Source: Aeromicrobium sp. Leaf245
GTDB taxonomy: Bacteria; Actinomycetota; Actinomycetes; Propionibacteriales; Nocardioidaceae
Length of the DNA: 64,000 nucleotides
NCBI RefSeq assembly: GCF_942548115.1
Contig: NZ_OW824151.1
Location: 1,984,001 to 2,048,000, forward strand
Direction of reading: 5' to 3'
Made by a program: the position numbers and the translations under genes. The notes under the pieces are model-generated. The model saw nothing but the letters and a program-made list of their open reading frames with translations, was not told the DNA's origin and did not search any database. Positions 25,928 through 35,757 of this stretch are shown piece by piece (positions within the stretch are counted from its first letter, which is position 1; each line of letters opens with the position of its first letter).

Positions 25928-26739
25928 GCTTCGGTTCCCGCGCCCGCGCGGCGATGGACGCCTACGGTCCCGCCTGCATCGGCATCGATCCGCACGGGGC
26001 GCTGCTCGAGGCGTGGGGCGTGGGGGACACCCTCGAGGGCCTCGACCGGTTCGCGGCCGCCTGCGTGGAGGCGTTCGCGGGCCAGGTGGGCTTCGCCAAG
26101 CCGCAGTCGGCGTTCTTCGAGCGGTTCGGCGCACGGGGCGTGTCGATCCTCGAGCGCACGCTGCAGGACCTGCGGCACACCGGCACCCTCACGATCCTCG
26201 ACGTCAAGCGTGGCGACATCGGCTCCACCGCCGAGGCCTACGCCGACGCGTACCTCGACGAGGACAGCCCCTTCGCCGCCGACGCCGTGACCGTGAGCCC
26301 GTACCTCGGCTTCGGCTCGCTCAGGCCCTTCCTCGACGTGGCCGAGAAGAACGACGCCGGCGTGTTCGTGCTGGCGCTGACCTCGAACCCCGAGGGTCCC
26401 GAGGTCCAGCACGCCGCCTCGGCCTCCGGCCGGACCGTCGCCGGTGACGTGCTGGCCGCCCTGCGTGCCGCCAACGAGGGTGCCTCCCCGATGGGCTCCT
26501 ACGGCGCCGTCGTCGGCGCGACGATCGGCGAGACCGACGAGGACCTCGACGTCAACGGACCGCTCCTCGCGCCCGGCTTCGGCAGCCAGGGCGGCACCGT
26601 CGACGACCTGCGCCGGATCTTCGGCGACGTCGCGCACCTGGTGCTGCCGTCCACCTCGCGGCAGGTGCTGTCGGCCGGTCCCGACGTCGACGCGCTGCGT
26701 GCTGCAGCCGTCGCCGTGAACGAGTCCCTGCAGTTGTAG
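25924..26739 (+). CDS. pyrF: Orotidine 5'-phosphate decarboxylase (type 2)
   Basis: Final step to UMP. The 271-residue protein is the longer type 2 form. [15 protein letters not shown] is at the N-terminus, the catalytic stretch is [16 protein letters not shown] (K95), [12 protein letters not shown] follows, and ALTSNPEG is central. pyrD and pyrE are not in the window. GTG start inside the carB stop. A strong hairpin lies just downstream. Confidence 0.95.
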
Positions 26740-26746
26740 GCTCACC

Positions 26747-26774
26747 CTGACCACCGCGCGTCTGCGCTGGTCAG
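26747..26774 (+). terminator. Hairpin after pyrF
   Basis: CTGACCA pairs with TGGTCAG, with a further GCGC/GCGC inner helix and a GTCT loop. There is no T-tract, which is common in GC-rich actinobacteria. It probably ends the pyr operon. A TAGGCT hexamer at 26737-26742 just before it could instead make it part of a leader for the next gene. Confidence 0.5.
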
Positions 26775-26803
26775 AGCACCCGCATCGATCCGAGGAGACC
26801 TGC

Positions 26804-27247
26804 ATGACGCGCCCTCGCGTGAAGCACGCCGCGACCGCCGTGGCGGCGACCCTGGCCGGTGTCCTGCTGGCAGGCTGCGGTGGGCAGAGCCCCTACTGCG
26901 GGGCCGTGGAGAAGAACGCCGAGACCCTCAACTCGTTCGGCAAGACGCGGACCGACGCGGCGTACACCTCCTACTCCAAGACCTTCAAGAGCATCGCCAA
27001 GGACGCGCCCGCGGGCGTCAAGGACGACTGGACGACTCTGGCCAAGGTGACCGACGGCGTGCTCGCCGCGCAGAAGGAGGTCGGCCTGCCGCTCGAGGAC
27101 ATGCGCGACGAGAAGGTCGTGGCCGAGCTCGACGATGCGCAGCTCAAGACCCTCAACGACGCCTACGAGGCGTTCAACGCCACGGCCGACCAGCGCACCG
27201 CGGTGGTCAAGAACGCCAAGACCGAGTGCGAGATCACCCTGAAGTGA
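26804..27247 (+). CDS. Small secreted lipoprotein of unknown function
   Basis: A 147-residue protein. A basic N-terminus and hydrophobic stretch end in the lipobox LLAGC (Cys about residue 25), so the mature part is a lipid-anchored, helix-rich domain of about 120 residues. It contains two further cysteines (SPYCGAV near the start and TECEITLK at the end) that could pair. GAGGAG precedes the ATG. It lies between pyrF and mihF in its own small unit. No family could be recognised with confidence. Confidence 0.8.
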   Translation: MTRPRVKHAATAVAATLAGVLLAGCGGQSPYCGAVEKNAETLNSFGKTRTDAAYTSYSKTFKSIAKDAPAGVKDDWTTLAKVTDGVLAAQKEVGLPLEDMRDEKVVAELDDAQLKTLNDAYEAFNATADQRTAVVKNAKTECEITLK

Positions 27248-27308
27248 TCGCCCTGCATCCATCGACGTCGTGGCGCGCAGGCGTCCGGCAGGAGAGAGGT
27301 AGACCATC

Positions 27309-27632
27309 GTGGCCCTCCCACAGCTGACGCCCGAGCAGCGGCAGGCCGCGCTCGCGAAGGCGGCACAGGCCCGCCAGGTGCGCGCCGAGGTCAAGAACCG
27401 GCTCAAGCACTCCGGTGCCAGCCTCGCCGACGTGATCGCCGAGTCGCGGGTGGACGACGTGATCGCCAAGCTGAGGGTCAGCGACCTGCTGCAGTCGATG
27501 CCCGGCGTCGGCAAGGTCCGCGCCCGCGAGATCATGGACCGCATCGGCATCGCCGACAGCCGTCGGCTCCGAGGCCTCGGCGTCAACCAGGTGCAGGCAC
27601 TCCTGCGCGAGTTCGGCAGCCGTGAGCGCTGA
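27309..27632 (+). CDS. mihF: Actinobacterial integration host factor mIHF
   Basis: A 107-residue nucleoid-associated protein. An N-terminal helix ([21 protein letters not shown]) is followed by a helix-two-turn-helix/S13-like DNA-binding part with the helix-hairpin-helix [19 protein letters not shown] and [10 protein letters not shown]. In mycobacteria and streptomycetes the protein is essential or pleiotropic and bends DNA. GTG start after AGGAGAGAGG. It overlaps gmk by 11 bases, a conserved pairing in the phylum. Confidence 0.95.
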   Translation: MALPQLTPEQRQAALAKAAQARQVRAEVKNRLKHSGASLADVIAESRVDDVIAKLRVSDLLQSMPGVGKVRAREIMDRIGIADSRRLRGLGVNQVQALLREFGSRER

Positions 27633-28260
27633 CGGTTCCCCTGCCCGTTCCAGGCTCGTGGTGCTGGCCGGGCCGACGGCGGTCGGCAAGGGCACCGTGG
27701 CGGCCTGCGTCCGTCGCGAGCGGCCCGACATCTGGATCTCCGTCTCCGCCACGACCCGCCCACCGCGGCCGGGCGAGCAGGACGGGATGCACTACCACTT
27801 CGTGAGCGAGGCCGAGTTCGACCGCCTCGTCGAGACCGACGGCCTGCTGGAGTGGGCCGTGGTGCACGGTCGCCATCGGTACGGCACGCCCCGCGAGCCC
27901 GTGGAGCAGCGACTGAGCGCCGGGAAGCCGGCCCTGCTCGAGCTGGACCTCCAGGGTGCGCGCCAGGTCCGCGAGGCCATGCCGGAGGCGCTGATGTGCT
28001 TCCTGGCGCCCCCGTCGTTCGAGGAGCTGGAGCGTCGGCTGCTGGGACGGGGCACCGAAGGACCCGAGGAACGCGCCCGTCGGCTGCGCACCGCGCACGA
28101 GGAGCTGGCGGCCGAGAGCGAGTTCGACGTCACGATCGTCAACACCGACGTCCCGGCCGCGTGCCAGGAGTTGATAGGCTTGTTCGAGGGCCCGCGCCAG
28201 AACGACGCCGCGAGTCCGGACCAGACTTCTTCCGCCATCCATCACAGCGAGGCACAGTGA
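27622..28260 (+). CDS. gmk: Guanylate kinase
   Basis: Phosphorylates GMP/dGMP. The 212-residue protein has a P-loop GPTAVGKGT (family usually GPSGVGKGT), the GMP-binding block [21 protein letters not shown] and the downstream [10 protein letters not shown]. The C-terminal 20 residues beyond the lid are a poorly conserved tail. GTG start inside mihF; its end overlaps rpoZ by four bases. Confidence 0.95.
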   Translation: MSADGSPARSRLVVLAGPTAVGKGTVAACVRRERPDIWISVSATTRPPRPGEQDGMHYHFVSEAEFDRLVETDGLLEWAVVHGRHRYGTPREPVEQRLSAGKPALLELDLQGARQVREAMPEALMCFLAPPSFEELERRLLGRGTEGPEERARRLRTAHEELAAESEFDVTIVNTDVPAACQELIGLFEGPRQNDAASPDQTSSAIHHSEAQ

Positions 28261-28562
28261 CCAGCACGCGTTCCGTGGCCGAGGGCATCACGAACCCGCC
28301 CATCGACGACCTGCTCGACAAGGCCGACTCCAAGTACAAGCTGGTGCTCTACAGCGCCAAGCGTGCGCGGCAGATCAACGCCTACTACTCCCAGCTCGGC
28401 GAGGGCCTGCTCGAGTACGTCGGCCCGCTCCTCGAGACCGAGGTCCAGGAGAAGCCGCTGTCCATCGCCCTGCGCGAGATCAACGCCGGTCTCCTGACCG
28501 CCGAGGACATCGACGGCTCCGAGGCCAACAGCACCGGGACGGTCAAGCCCGAGAAGGCCTGA
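28257..28562 (+). CDS. rpoZ: RNA polymerase omega subunit
   Basis: A 101-residue protein that helps fold the beta' subunit. The conserved central part is [29 protein letters not shown], followed by [13 protein letters not shown], as in actinobacterial omega. GTG start overlapping the gmk stop. The gmk-rpoZ-coaBC-metK order is standard in the phylum. A TAGGCT hexamer inside gmk (28175-28180) might give an extra promoter. Confidence 0.95.
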   Translation: MTSTRSVAEGITNPPIDDLLDKADSKYKLVLYSAKRARQINAYYSQLGEGLLEYVGPLLETEVQEKPLSIALREINAGLLTAEDIDGSEANSTGTVKPEKA

Positions 28563-28572
28563 GCGTCCGCTC

Positions 28573-29826
28573 ATGACGGATCCCGCGGCCGGGGGGCCGG
28601 ACCGACCTCGCGTCGTGCTCGGCGTCGCGGGAGGCATCGCCGCCTACAAGGCGGCCTCGTTGCTGCGCCTGTTCACCGAGTCCGGTCACGACGTGCGCGT
28701 CGTGCCCACTCGGTCCGCGCTGCAGTTCGTGGGTGCCCCCACGTGGGAGGCGCTCAGCGGGCAGCCCGTGTCCACGGAGGTGTTCGCCGACGTCCACGAG
28801 GTGCCCCACGTGCGGCTCGGCCAGCAGGCCGACCTCGTCGTGGTGGCACCCGCCACGGCCGACCTCCTGGCCAAGGCCGCCCACGGCCTGGCCGACGACC
28901 TGCTCACCAACACGCTGCTCACGGCGCGCTGCCCCGTGGTGCTGGCCCCGGCCATGCACACCGAGATGTGGGAGCACGCCGCCACCCAGGCCAACGTCGA
29001 GACGCTGCGCTCGCGCGGCGTCGTGGTGATCGAGCCCGCCGCCGGTCGGCTCACCGGCAGCGACACCGGCAAGGGTCGGCTTCCCGAGCCCGACGAGCTG
29101 TTCGCGGCCTGTCGAGCCCTGCTCGACGCGCCCACCCAGGACCTCGCCGGCCTGCGCGTCGTCGTCTCCGCGGGAGGAACCCGCGAGTTCCTCGACCCGG
29201 TCCGCTACCTGGGCAACCGTTCGTCCGGGCGCCAGGGCGTCGCGATCGCCCAGGCCGCGCTGGCTCGGGGCGCCACCGTGCGGCTGGTCGCCGCCAACGT
29301 GTCGGTGCCGTTGCCGGCGGGGGTCGACGTCGTCGAGGTCGTCACCACCGCGGAGCTGCAGGCCGCCGTGGTCGACGCGGCCCGATCCGCCGACGTCGTG
29401 GTCATGGCCGCCGCGCCCGCCGACTTCCGGCCCGCCGACGTGTCGGGCCACAAGATCAAGAAGCGCGACGACGGCCGGACGCCCGTCATCGAGCTCGTCG
29501 AGAACCCCGACATCCTCGCCGGGCTGGTGCGCGACCGCGCCGGTGACGCGACCCCGTTCGTCGTCGGCTTCGCCGCGGAGACCGGCGACGACGACGGGAG
29601 CGTGGCCGACCACGCCCGGGCCAAGCTCGAGCGCAAGGGCTGCGAGCTGCTGGTGGTCAACGACGTCAGCGACGGCAAGGTGTTCGGCCAGGAGGACAAC
29701 GAGGCCGTCATCCTCGGCTCCGACGGTGCCGAGGTCGCCGTGCCGCGCGGTCCGAAGAGCGCCCTGGCGCACGCCGTGTGGGACGAGGTCGTCCGCCGCT
29801 CGGGACGGCGGAACGTCACGGCCTGA
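28573..29826 (+). CDS. coaBC: Bifunctional phosphopantothenoylcysteine decarboxylase/synthetase
   Basis: Makes 4'-phosphopantetheine precursors of coenzyme A. The 417-residue protein has the N-terminal FMN-dependent CoaC half ([11 protein letters not shown], catalytic-histidine region [19 protein letters not shown]) and the C-terminal CoaB half ([36 protein letters not shown]). Both halves look complete. Ten bases follow rpoZ. Confidence 0.96.
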   Translation: MTDPAAGGPDRPRVVLGVAGGIAAYKAASLLRLFTESGHDVRVVPTRSALQFVGAPTWEALSGQPVSTEVFADVHEVPHVRLGQQADLVVVAPATADLLAKAAHGLADDLLTNTLLTARCPVVLAPAMHTEMWEHAATQANVETLRSRGVVVIEPAAGRLTGSDTGKGRLPEPDELFAACRALLDAPTQDLAGLRVVVSAGGTREFLDPVRYLGNRSSGRQGVAIAQAALARGATVRLVAANVSVPLPAGVDVVEVVTTAELQAAVVDAARSADVVVMAAAPADFRPADVSGHKIKKRDDGRTPVIELVENPDILAGLVRDRAGDATPFVVGFAAETGDDDGSVADHARAKLERKGCELLVVNDVSDGKVFGQEDNEAVILGSDGAEVAVPRGPKSALAHAVWDEVVRRSGRRNVTA

Positions 29827-29833
29827 GCGTCGT

Positions 29834-29839
29834 TACACT
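29834..29839 (+). promoter_or_regulatory. Possible -10 element of metK
   Basis: TACACT lies just after the coaBC stop. A weak GAACGT is 17 bases upstream. It would give a leader of about 75 bases, in which no SAM riboswitch motif could be found. Confidence 0.35.
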
Positions 29840-29920
29840 CCCCGAGGAACCACCTGTCGCACGCGTCCCGGCATCCGCCGGCGCACCGTACGCGCACCCC
29901 ACCCCATCAGGAGAGATCGA

Positions 29921-31108
29921 GTGAGCCGCTTCTTCACGTCCGAGTCGGTGACCGAGGGCCATCCCGACAAGATCGCCGACCAGATCAGCGACAGCGTGCT
30001 CGACGCGCTGCTCGCCGAGGACCCCAAGAGCCGCGTGGCGTGCGAGACCTACGTGACGACCGGCCTGGTGCTGGTCGGCGGCGAGGTCACGACCGAGGCC
30101 TACGTGGACATCGCGCGGATCGCCCGCGACCGGGTGCTCGAGATCGGCTACGACTCCTCCGTCAAGGGCTTCGACGGTGAGTCCTGCGCCGTGCAGGTGA
30201 CGCTCGACGCGCAGAGCGCCGACATCGCCCAGGGCGTCGACGCCGCGTTCGAGAACCGCGCCGACGGCTCGGTCGACCCGCTCGACCTCCAGGGCGCGGG
30301 CGACCAGGGCCTGATGTTCGGGTTCGCGATCGACGAGACCCCCGAGCTGATGCCGCTGCCGATCACGATCGCGCACCGCCTCGCCGAGCAGCTCACGGCG
30401 GTCCGCAAGGACGGCACGCTGCCCTACCTGCGCGCCGACGGCAAGACGCAGGTGACCATCGAGTACGGCGACGACGACAAGCCCAAGCGCGTCGAGGCCA
30501 TCGTGGTGTCCACCCAGCACGAGGAGGGCATCGACCTCGACGGCCAGCTCCGTGGGGACATCAAGAAGCACGTCATCGACGCTGTGCTCGCGCAGTACGA
30601 CATCGACTCCAGCGACTACAAGCTGCACGTGAACCCGACGGGCCGCTTCGTCATCGGCGGCCCCATGGGCGACGTCGGCCTGACGGGTCGCAAGATCATC
30701 GTCGACACCTACGGCGGCTACGCCCGCCACGGCGGCGGCGCGTTCTCCGGCAAGGACCCGAGCAAGGTCGACCGCTCCGCCGCCTACGCGATGCGCTGGG
30801 TGGCCAAGAACATCGTGGCCGCCGGCCTGGCCACCAAGGCCGAGGTGCAGGTCGCGTACGCGATCGGCGTGGCGCACCCGGTCGGCTTCTACGTCGACAC
30901 CTACGGCACCGAGACGGTCCCGGTCGACAAGATCCGCGAGGCCGTGCTCGAGGTCTTCGACCTGCGTCCCGGCGCGATCGTCCGCGACCTCGACCTGCTG
31001 CGCCCGATCTACGCGCAGACCGCCGCGTACGGCCACTTCGGCCGCCCCGGCCTCCCGTGGGAGGACACCGGCCGCGCCGAGGCCCTGAAGGCCGCCGCGC
31101 ACGCCTGA
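29921..31108 (+). CDS. metK: S-adenosylmethionine synthetase
   Basis: Makes SAM from methionine and ATP. The 395-residue protein starts with [21 protein letters not shown], carries the hexapeptide [10 protein letters not shown] and the C-terminal [16 protein letters not shown] loop, all diagnostic. The GTG at 29921 follows AGGAGAG and gives the family N-terminus; the open frame upstream is coaBC shadow. It is followed by a strong terminator hairpin. Confidence 0.98.
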   Translation: MSRFFTSESVTEGHPDKIADQISDSVLDALLAEDPKSRVACETYVTTGLVLVGGEVTTEAYVDIARIARDRVLEIGYDSSVKGFDGESCAVQVTLDAQSADIAQGVDAAFENRADGSVDPLDLQGAGDQGLMFGFAIDETPELMPLPITIAHRLAEQLTAVRKDGTLPYLRADGKTQVTIEYGDDDKPKRVEAIVVSTQHEEGIDLDGQLRGDIKKHVIDAVLAQYDIDSSDYKLHVNPTGRFVIGGPMGDVGLTGRKIIVDTYGGYARHGGGAFSGKDPSKVDRSAAYAMRWVAKNIVAAGLATKAEVQVAYAIGVAHPVGFYVDTYGTETVPVDKIREAVLEVFDLRPGAIVRDLDLLRPIYAQTAAYGHFGRPGLPWEDTGRAEALKAAAHA

Positions 31109-31119
31109 CCTTCGTCCCT

Positions 31120-31156
31120 CGACCGCCCGTCGCCCCTCGTGGGTGGCGGGCGGTCG
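31120..31156 (+). terminator. Terminator hairpin after metK
   Basis: CGACCGCCCG (31120-31129) pairs with CGGGCGGTCG, and CGCCC/GGGTG extends the stem to 16 pairs around a CTCGT loop. It lies 12 bases after the stop. No T-run follows, as is usual in this kind of genome. Confidence 0.75.
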
Positions 31157-31294
31157 TGCGTGCGGCGTGACCCCGGCGCGATCTCGGCCTGCGACTGCTT
31201 CTCTCGGCCTCTTCTGGTGGTGGGTCGCGCGAGGGCCTCGAACGGGGATCCGGGTGCGCGCGGGGCTGGGTTCTCGGGGCTTCGTCGGGTGAGG

Positions 31295-31404
31295 GGTAGG
31301 TGGCCCGCGTCACGTCGGGGGTCCAGGTAGGACACCCGCGGACACGACGCCGCTATCCGCGGGTGGCCTACCTCTGGGGGCTCCGGTAGCGCGGGCCACC
31401 TACC
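31295..31404. repeat. Four-arm nested palindromic repeat, copy 1
   Basis: Within the 351-base gap between metK and priA there are four copies of a unit related to GGTAGGTGGCCCGCG, arranged direct-direct-inverted-inverted. The outer arms are 31295-31309 and 31390-31404 (15 of 15 complementary). The inner arms are 31325-31342 and 31356-31373 (17 of 18). Either strand would fold into a long interrupted hairpin. A related element with the same layout lies at 51631-51743. Sequence 31157-31294 shows no gene, only scattered similarity to the flank of copy 2 (GCCTCGA, GGGATCCGG). Confidence 0.8.
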
Positions 31405-31447
31405 GCTGACCCAGCCGGACCCCGAGCCCACCGTCCGGACCGCCTGG

Positions 31448-31453
31448 TAGACA
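31448..31453 (+). promoter_or_regulatory. -10 element of priA
   Basis: TAGACA ends six bases before the GTG start, fitting a leaderless mRNA. Confidence 0.45.
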
Positions 31454-31459
31454 GTCCGC

Positions 31460-33460
31460 GTGACCACCGGCGACCAGCTCGAGCTCCTCGCGGCTCCCGA
31501 GCCCGTGCCGCCGTCGGTGCCCCTCGAGGAGGGTGCCGACGAGCGGTCGGGCGAGGTCGCGCCGGTCCGCATCGCGCGGGTGGCGGTCGACACCCCGTTG
31601 CCGCACCTGGACCGGCTGTTCGACTACGCCGTCTCGCCCGAGCTCGACCCGCAGCCCGTCCCCGGGTGCCGGGTCAAGGTCCGCTTCGCCGGGCGCGCGA
31701 CCGACGGCTACGTCGTCGGCCTGGGGGAGACGACCGCCCACGAGGGACGGCTCGCGCCGCTCACCAAGGTCGTCTCGGCCGAGCCCGTGCTGAGTGCCGA
31801 GGTGCTGGGACTGGCCCGCGAGGTGGCCGACCGCTGGGCCGGCACGCTGTCGGACGTGCTGCGGCTGGCGGTGCCACCGCGCCAGGCCAAGGTCGAGGCC
31901 CGTCCCTCGGTGCCGCGTCCGGACGACGACCTCCCGGGCGTCGACGACGAGGTCTGGCACCTCTGGCCGGACGGACCGGGCTTCCTCGGCGCGCTGGAGT
32001 CGGGCGCCTCTCCCCGTGTGGTGTGGGAGGCGCTGCCCCTGCGCGACCCCGCCGTCGCGGTCGCGCAGGCCGCTCTCGCCACCCTGCGGTCGGGGAGGGG
32101 GACGGTGGTCTGCGTGCCCGACGCTCGCGAGCTCGACCACTGGGACGCGGCACTCACGTCGGTCCTCGGCCACGGGCGCCACGTGGTGCTCTCGTCGGGC
32201 CAGAAGCCGGCCGAGCGCTACCGGTCGTTCCTCGCCGTGGCGCGGGGCGAGGTGTCGATCGTGCTGGGCACGCGAGCCGCCGCGTTCGCGCCCGTGCACG
32301 ACCTGGGTCTCGTGGCCGTCTGGGACGACGGTGACGACCTCTACGTGGAGCCTCGGGCGCCGTACCTGCATGCCCGCGAGGTCCTGCTCACCCGGGCCGT
32401 GCGCGAGGACGCCGCGGTGCTGGTCGGCGGCTACGCACGCACGGCCGAGGCGCAGTCGCTCGTCGGCTCCGGCTGGGCGCGGTCGATGCGGGCCGAGGCC
32501 GTCACCCGACGCCGTGCGTGGCCCCGTCTCGACGTCACCGACGGCAGCGTGGCCGGTGGCGCGCCGGCACGCCTGCCGCACGAGGTCTTCGCCGCGGTGC
32601 GCCGCGCCGACGGCCCGGTGCTGGTCCAGGTGCCGCGCCGGGGGTACCGCACGTCGTTGAGCTGCCAGGACTGCCGGACCCCGGCCCGCTGCGCGGCGTG
32701 CGACGGCCCGCTCGCGCAGGGCGGTCGCGGCGCCACCCTGGCCTGCCGGTGGTGCGGCACCGAGGCCCCCCGATGGACGTGCCCGACGTGCGGCTCCGCC
32801 CGGCTGCGCGCCCCCGTCGTCGGCCAGCTGCGGACGGCGGAGGAGTACGCGGCGGCCTTCCCCGACCGTGCGGTCGTCACCTCCGGGGGTGCCGACGTCC
32901 TGGCCGAGGCACCGCCCGGCGACGTGCTCGTCCTCGCCACGCCGGGTGCCGAGCCGCGCGTCGAGGGCGGGTACGCGCTCGTGGTGCTCATGGACACCTG
33001 GCTGGCGCTGGGCCGCGACGACCTGCGGGTCGGCGAGGAGGCGCACCGGCGGTGGTTCAACGCCCTGGCGCTCGCGCGCGAGCGCGCCGCGGCGGTGGCG
33101 GTGGGCGACCCGGCCACGCTGCAGGGTCTCGTCCGCGCCGACCCCGCCGGCCTGGCCGAGCGCGAGCTGGCCGAGCGCGCCGAGGCGCACCTGCCCCCGG
33201 TCGCGCGCGTCGCGGTGGTCGAGGCGCCGGCCGACGTCGTCGCCGAGCTCGCGTCCAGGTCCTGGCCCGGAGCCACCGAGGTGCTGGGCCCGGTCCCGGT
33301 GCCGACGCGGCCGGGGGAGCCGGAGCATGACCGACTGGTGCTGCGCACACCGCGCCGCGACGGCCCCGCGCTGGCGGCGGCCCTGAAGGACCTGCAGTCC
33401 GCGCGCTCGGCGGCCAAGCTCCCGCCCCTGCGGGTCAGGATCGATCCGCACGCCTTCTGA
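31460..33460 (+). CDS. priA: Primosomal protein N' (PriA), helicase-degenerate form
   Basis: A 666-residue relative of the replication-restart protein. The N-terminal 3'-DNA-binding domain (VDTPLPHLDRLFDYAV) and the zinc region with eight cysteines (CQDC, RCAAC, CRWC, CPTC; about residues 395-450) are kept. However, the Walker A P-loop expected in GVTGSGKTE is missing and the DEEH box is replaced by WDDGDD. It therefore cannot be an ATP-driven helicase in the usual way. Loss of ATPase motifs is known for actinobacterial PriA; a structural primosome-loading role is inferred. GTG start preceded by a leaderless-type -10. Confidence 0.9.
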   Translation: MTTGDQLELLAAPEPVPPSVPLEEGADERSGEVAPVRIARVAVDTPLPHLDRLFDYAVSPELDPQPVPGCRVKVRFAGRATDGYVVGLGETTAHEGRLAPLTKVVSAEPVLSAEVLGLAREVADRWAGTLSDVLRLAVPPRQAKVEARPSVPRPDDDLPGVDDEVWHLWPDGPGFLGALESGASPRVVWEALPLRDPAVAVAQAALATLRSGRGTVVCVPDARELDHWDAALTSVLGHGRHVVLSSGQKPAERYRSFLAVARGEVSIVLGTRAAAFAPVHDLGLVAVWDDGDDLYVEPRAPYLHAREVLLTRAVREDAAVLVGGYARTAEAQSLVGSGWARSMRAEAVTRRRAWPRLDVTDGSVAGGAPARLPHEVFAAVRRADGPVLVQVPRRGYRTSLSCQDCRTPARCAACDGPLAQGGRGATLACRWCGTEAPRWTCPTCGSARLRAPVVGQLRTAEEYAAAFPDRAVVTSGGADVLAEAPPGDVLVLATPGAEPRVEGGYALVVLMDTWLALGRDDLRVGEEAHRRWFNALALARERAAAVAVGDPATLQGLVRADPAGLAERELAERAEAHLPPVARVAVVEAPADVVAELASRSWPGATEVLGPVPVPTRPGEPEHDRLVLRTPRRDGPALAAALKDLQSARSAAKLPPLRVRIDPHAF

Positions 33461-33503
33461 CCCCGGCACGTCCTGCCCGCACGGCCGGCGTGGGCGCACG
33501 CCC

Positions 33504-33509
33504 TAGACT
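33504..33509 (+). promoter_or_regulatory. -10 element of fmt
   Basis: TAGACT ends eight bases before the GTG start of fmt, consistent with a leaderless or near-leaderless transcript. Confidence 0.45.
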
Positions 33510-33517
33510 CGGCCGAC

Positions 33518-34441
33518 GTGAGGATCGTGTTCGCAGGTACCCCCGAGACCGCCCTGCCCTCGTTGGAGGCGCTGGTCGAGAGCCGGCACGACGTGGCGGC
33601 GGTGATCACCCGCCCCGACGCCCGCCAGGGCAGGGGCCGCACCCTGCATCCCTCGCCCGTCGCGGCCCGCGCCGAGGAGCTCGGGATCGAGGTGCTCAAG
33701 CCCGCTCGTGCCGACGACCCGGCCTTCCTCGACCGCCTGCGCGAGATCGGCCCGGCGTGCTGCCCGATCGTCGCGTACGGCGCGCTGCTGCGACGCGAGG
33801 CGCTCGACGTCCCGGAGTACGGCTGGCTCAACCTGCACTTCTCGGTGCTGCCCGCCTGGCGTGGTGCCGCACCGGTGCAGCGCTCGATCATGGCCGGCGA
33901 CGAGGTCACCGGTGCCACGGTCTTCAGCCTCGTCGAGGCGCTCGACGCCGGACCGGTGCTCGGCACGATCACCGAGCGCATCCGCGAGGACGACACCGCC
34001 GGGACCCTCCTGGACAGGCTCGCGCACGAGGGTGCCCGACTGCTGGTCGATGCGATCGACCACGTCGAGGACGGTGACGCCGCGGCGGTGTCGCAGCCCG
34101 ACGACGGCGTCTCCTACGCCTCGAAGCTCAGCACCGACGATGCGCACGTCGACTGGACCCGCCCGGCCTTCGCGGTCGACCGCCAGGTCCGCGGCTGCAC
34201 TCCTGCTCCGGGTGCGTGGTCCGTGCTGGGGGACCAGCGGATCAAGCTCGGACCGGTCACGCCGACGTCCGAGGACACCCTCGCGCCGGGTCAGGTTCAG
34301 GCCGGCAAGCACGAGGTGCGGGTCGGCACCGCCACGACCGACGTGGTCCTCGGTCAGGTGCAGCCCACCGGCAAGCGAGCCATGTCGGCTGCTGACTGGG
34401 CGCGCGGCACGGCGATCGAGCCCGGCGTGGTGCTGTCATGA
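33518..34441 (+). CDS. fmt: Methionyl-tRNA formyltransferase
   Basis: Formylates initiator Met-tRNA. The 307-residue protein has the N-terminal MRIVFAGTPETALPSLEAL, catalytic N105 and H107 in NLHFSVLPAWRGAAP, and the catalytic aspartate in EALDAGPV (D143). A C-terminal beta-barrel begins near WTRPAFAVDRQVRGCTPAPGAW. The usual SLLP is SVLP here. GTG start. rsmB follows after a strong AGGAGG, the usual def-fmt-rsmB type of cluster though no def is present. Confidence 0.96.
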   Translation: MRIVFAGTPETALPSLEALVESRHDVAAVITRPDARQGRGRTLHPSPVAARAEELGIEVLKPARADDPAFLDRLREIGPACCPIVAYGALLRREALDVPEYGWLNLHFSVLPAWRGAAPVQRSIMAGDEVTGATVFSLVEALDAGPVLGTITERIREDDTAGTLLDRLAHEGARLLVDAIDHVEDGDAAAVSQPDDGVSYASKLSTDDAHVDWTRPAFAVDRQVRGCTPAPGAWSVLGDQRIKLGPVTPTSEDTLAPGQVQAGKHEVRVGTATTDVVLGQVQPTGKRAMSAADWARGTAIEPGVVLS

Positions 34442-34451
34442 GGAGGATCTC

Positions 34452-35723
34452 GTGAGCGACCCGTCCCGTGGCGTCGCGTACGACGTGCTGCGGGCGGCCG
34501 ACGAGCGCGACGCGTACGTCAACCTCCTGCTGCCGCAGCTGCTGCGTGAACGCCGCATCGAGGGGCGCGACGCCGCGTTCGCGACCGAGCTGGTCCACGG
34601 CACGCTGCGCCTGCGGGGCACCTACGACGCCGTGATCGACTCCCTCGTCGACCGACCTCTCGACCCAGAGGTGCGCGACGTGCTGCGGCTCGGTGCCCAC
34701 CAGGCGCTCTCGATGCGGGTCCCGTCGCACGCCGCCGTCTCCACGAGCGTGAGCCTCGTGCGACGGGTGGTGGGGCACAAGACGGCCGGACTGGTGAACG
34801 CGGTCATGCGCAAGATCGCGGCCGACGACCTGGACACGTGGCTCGACCGCCTCGTGCAGGGTCGCGCCGGCGACGACGCGCTCGCCGTGCGGTACTCCCA
34901 CCCGGCGTGGATCGTCGATGGTCTGCGGACCGCGCTGCGGTCCGTCGACGCGGCCGACGAGCTGGAGCAGCTGCTCGCGGCCGACAACCTCGCGCCTCGC
35001 GTCACGCTCGTGGCTCGGCCCGGTCTGGTCGACCCCGCGCGGCTGCCCGGGCGGCCCGGCTCGGTCTCTCCCTACGCGCGCGTGCTCGACGGGGGAGACC
35101 CGGGCGACGTCGCCGCCGTGCGGGACGGCCTGGCCGGTGTGCAGGACGAGGGGTCGCAGATGGTCGCGATCTCCGTGGCGGAGGCGACGCTCGAGGGACC
35201 GGACGCCCGGTGGCTCGACCTCTGCGCCGGACCCGGTGGCAAGGCGGCCCTCCTGGGGGCGCTCGCCGCACAGCGAGGTGCGCACCTCGTCGCCAACGAG
35301 GTCCAGCCGCACCGGGCCGAGCTGGTGCGGCAGGGTCTGCGCGCCCTGCCCGACGTCGACGTCACCGTCCACGACGGCCGTGAGGGTCCGTGGGAGCCCG
35401 GTTCGTTCGACCGCGTGCTCGTGGACGCACCCTGCACCGGGCTGGGCGCACTGCGCCGACGTCCGGAGTCGCGCTGGCGACGCTCGCCCGACGACCTCGC
35501 CTCGCTCGTGCCGCTGCAGCGCGACCTGCTGCGGCGTGCCGTCGAGCTGACGCGTCCTGGCGGGGTCGTCGGCTACGCCACGTGCTCGCCCCTGGTGGAG
35601 GAGACCCTCGAGGTCGTGGAGTCGGTGGGACCCGGCGTCGCCGCGCTCGAGTCCGTGCACCGCTGGTGGCCGCACCGCGACGGCACCGACGCGATGTTCC
35701 TCGCGATCCTCCGCCGCCGCTGA
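34452..35723 (+). CDS. rsmB: 16S rRNA (cytosine-967 C5)-methyltransferase
   Basis: A 423-residue two-domain enzyme. The N-terminal NusB-like RNA-binding domain (about 1-140) is followed by a Rossmann methyltransferase with SAM motif [19 protein letters not shown]. The two catalytic cysteines are C328 in VDAPCTGLG and C378 in [12 protein letters not shown]. The GTG at 34452 is chosen for the GAGGAGG ten bases upstream; the longer open frame is fmt shadow. Confidence 0.94.
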   Translation: MSDPSRGVAYDVLRAADERDAYVNLLLPQLLRERRIEGRDAAFATELVHGTLRLRGTYDAVIDSLVDRPLDPEVRDVLRLGAHQALSMRVPSHAAVSTSVSLVRRVVGHKTAGLVNAVMRKIAADDLDTWLDRLVQGRAGDDALAVRYSHPAWIVDGLRTALRSVDAADELEQLLAADNLAPRVTLVARPGLVDPARLPGRPGSVSPYARVLDGGDPGDVAAVRDGLAGVQDEGSQMVAISVAEATLEGPDARWLDLCAGPGGKAALLGALAAQRGAHLVANEVQPHRAELVRQGLRALPDVDVTVHDGREGPWEPGSFDRVLVDAPCTGLGALRRRPESRWRRSPDDLASLVPLQRDLLRRAVELTRPGGVVGYATCSPLVEETLEVVESVGPGVAALESVHRWWPHRDGTDAMFLAILRRR

Positions 35724-35744
35724 CCGGCGGGAACGGGGCGCCAC

Positions 35745-35750
35745 TACGCT
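35745..35750 (+). promoter_or_regulatory. -10 element of rpe
   Basis: TACGCT ends seven bases before the rpe ATG, again in the leaderless position. Confidence 0.4.
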
Positions 35751-35757
35751 GTCGGCC

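Noticed and set aside
29827..29920. Possible SAM riboswitch before metK
   Set aside because: No SAM-I, SAM-II or SAM-IV sequence blocks can be found; the leader is short and mainly unstructured.
31264..31416. CRISPR-like array
   Set aside because: Repeats are inverted pairs with no regular spacers and no cas genes; it is a nested palindrome.
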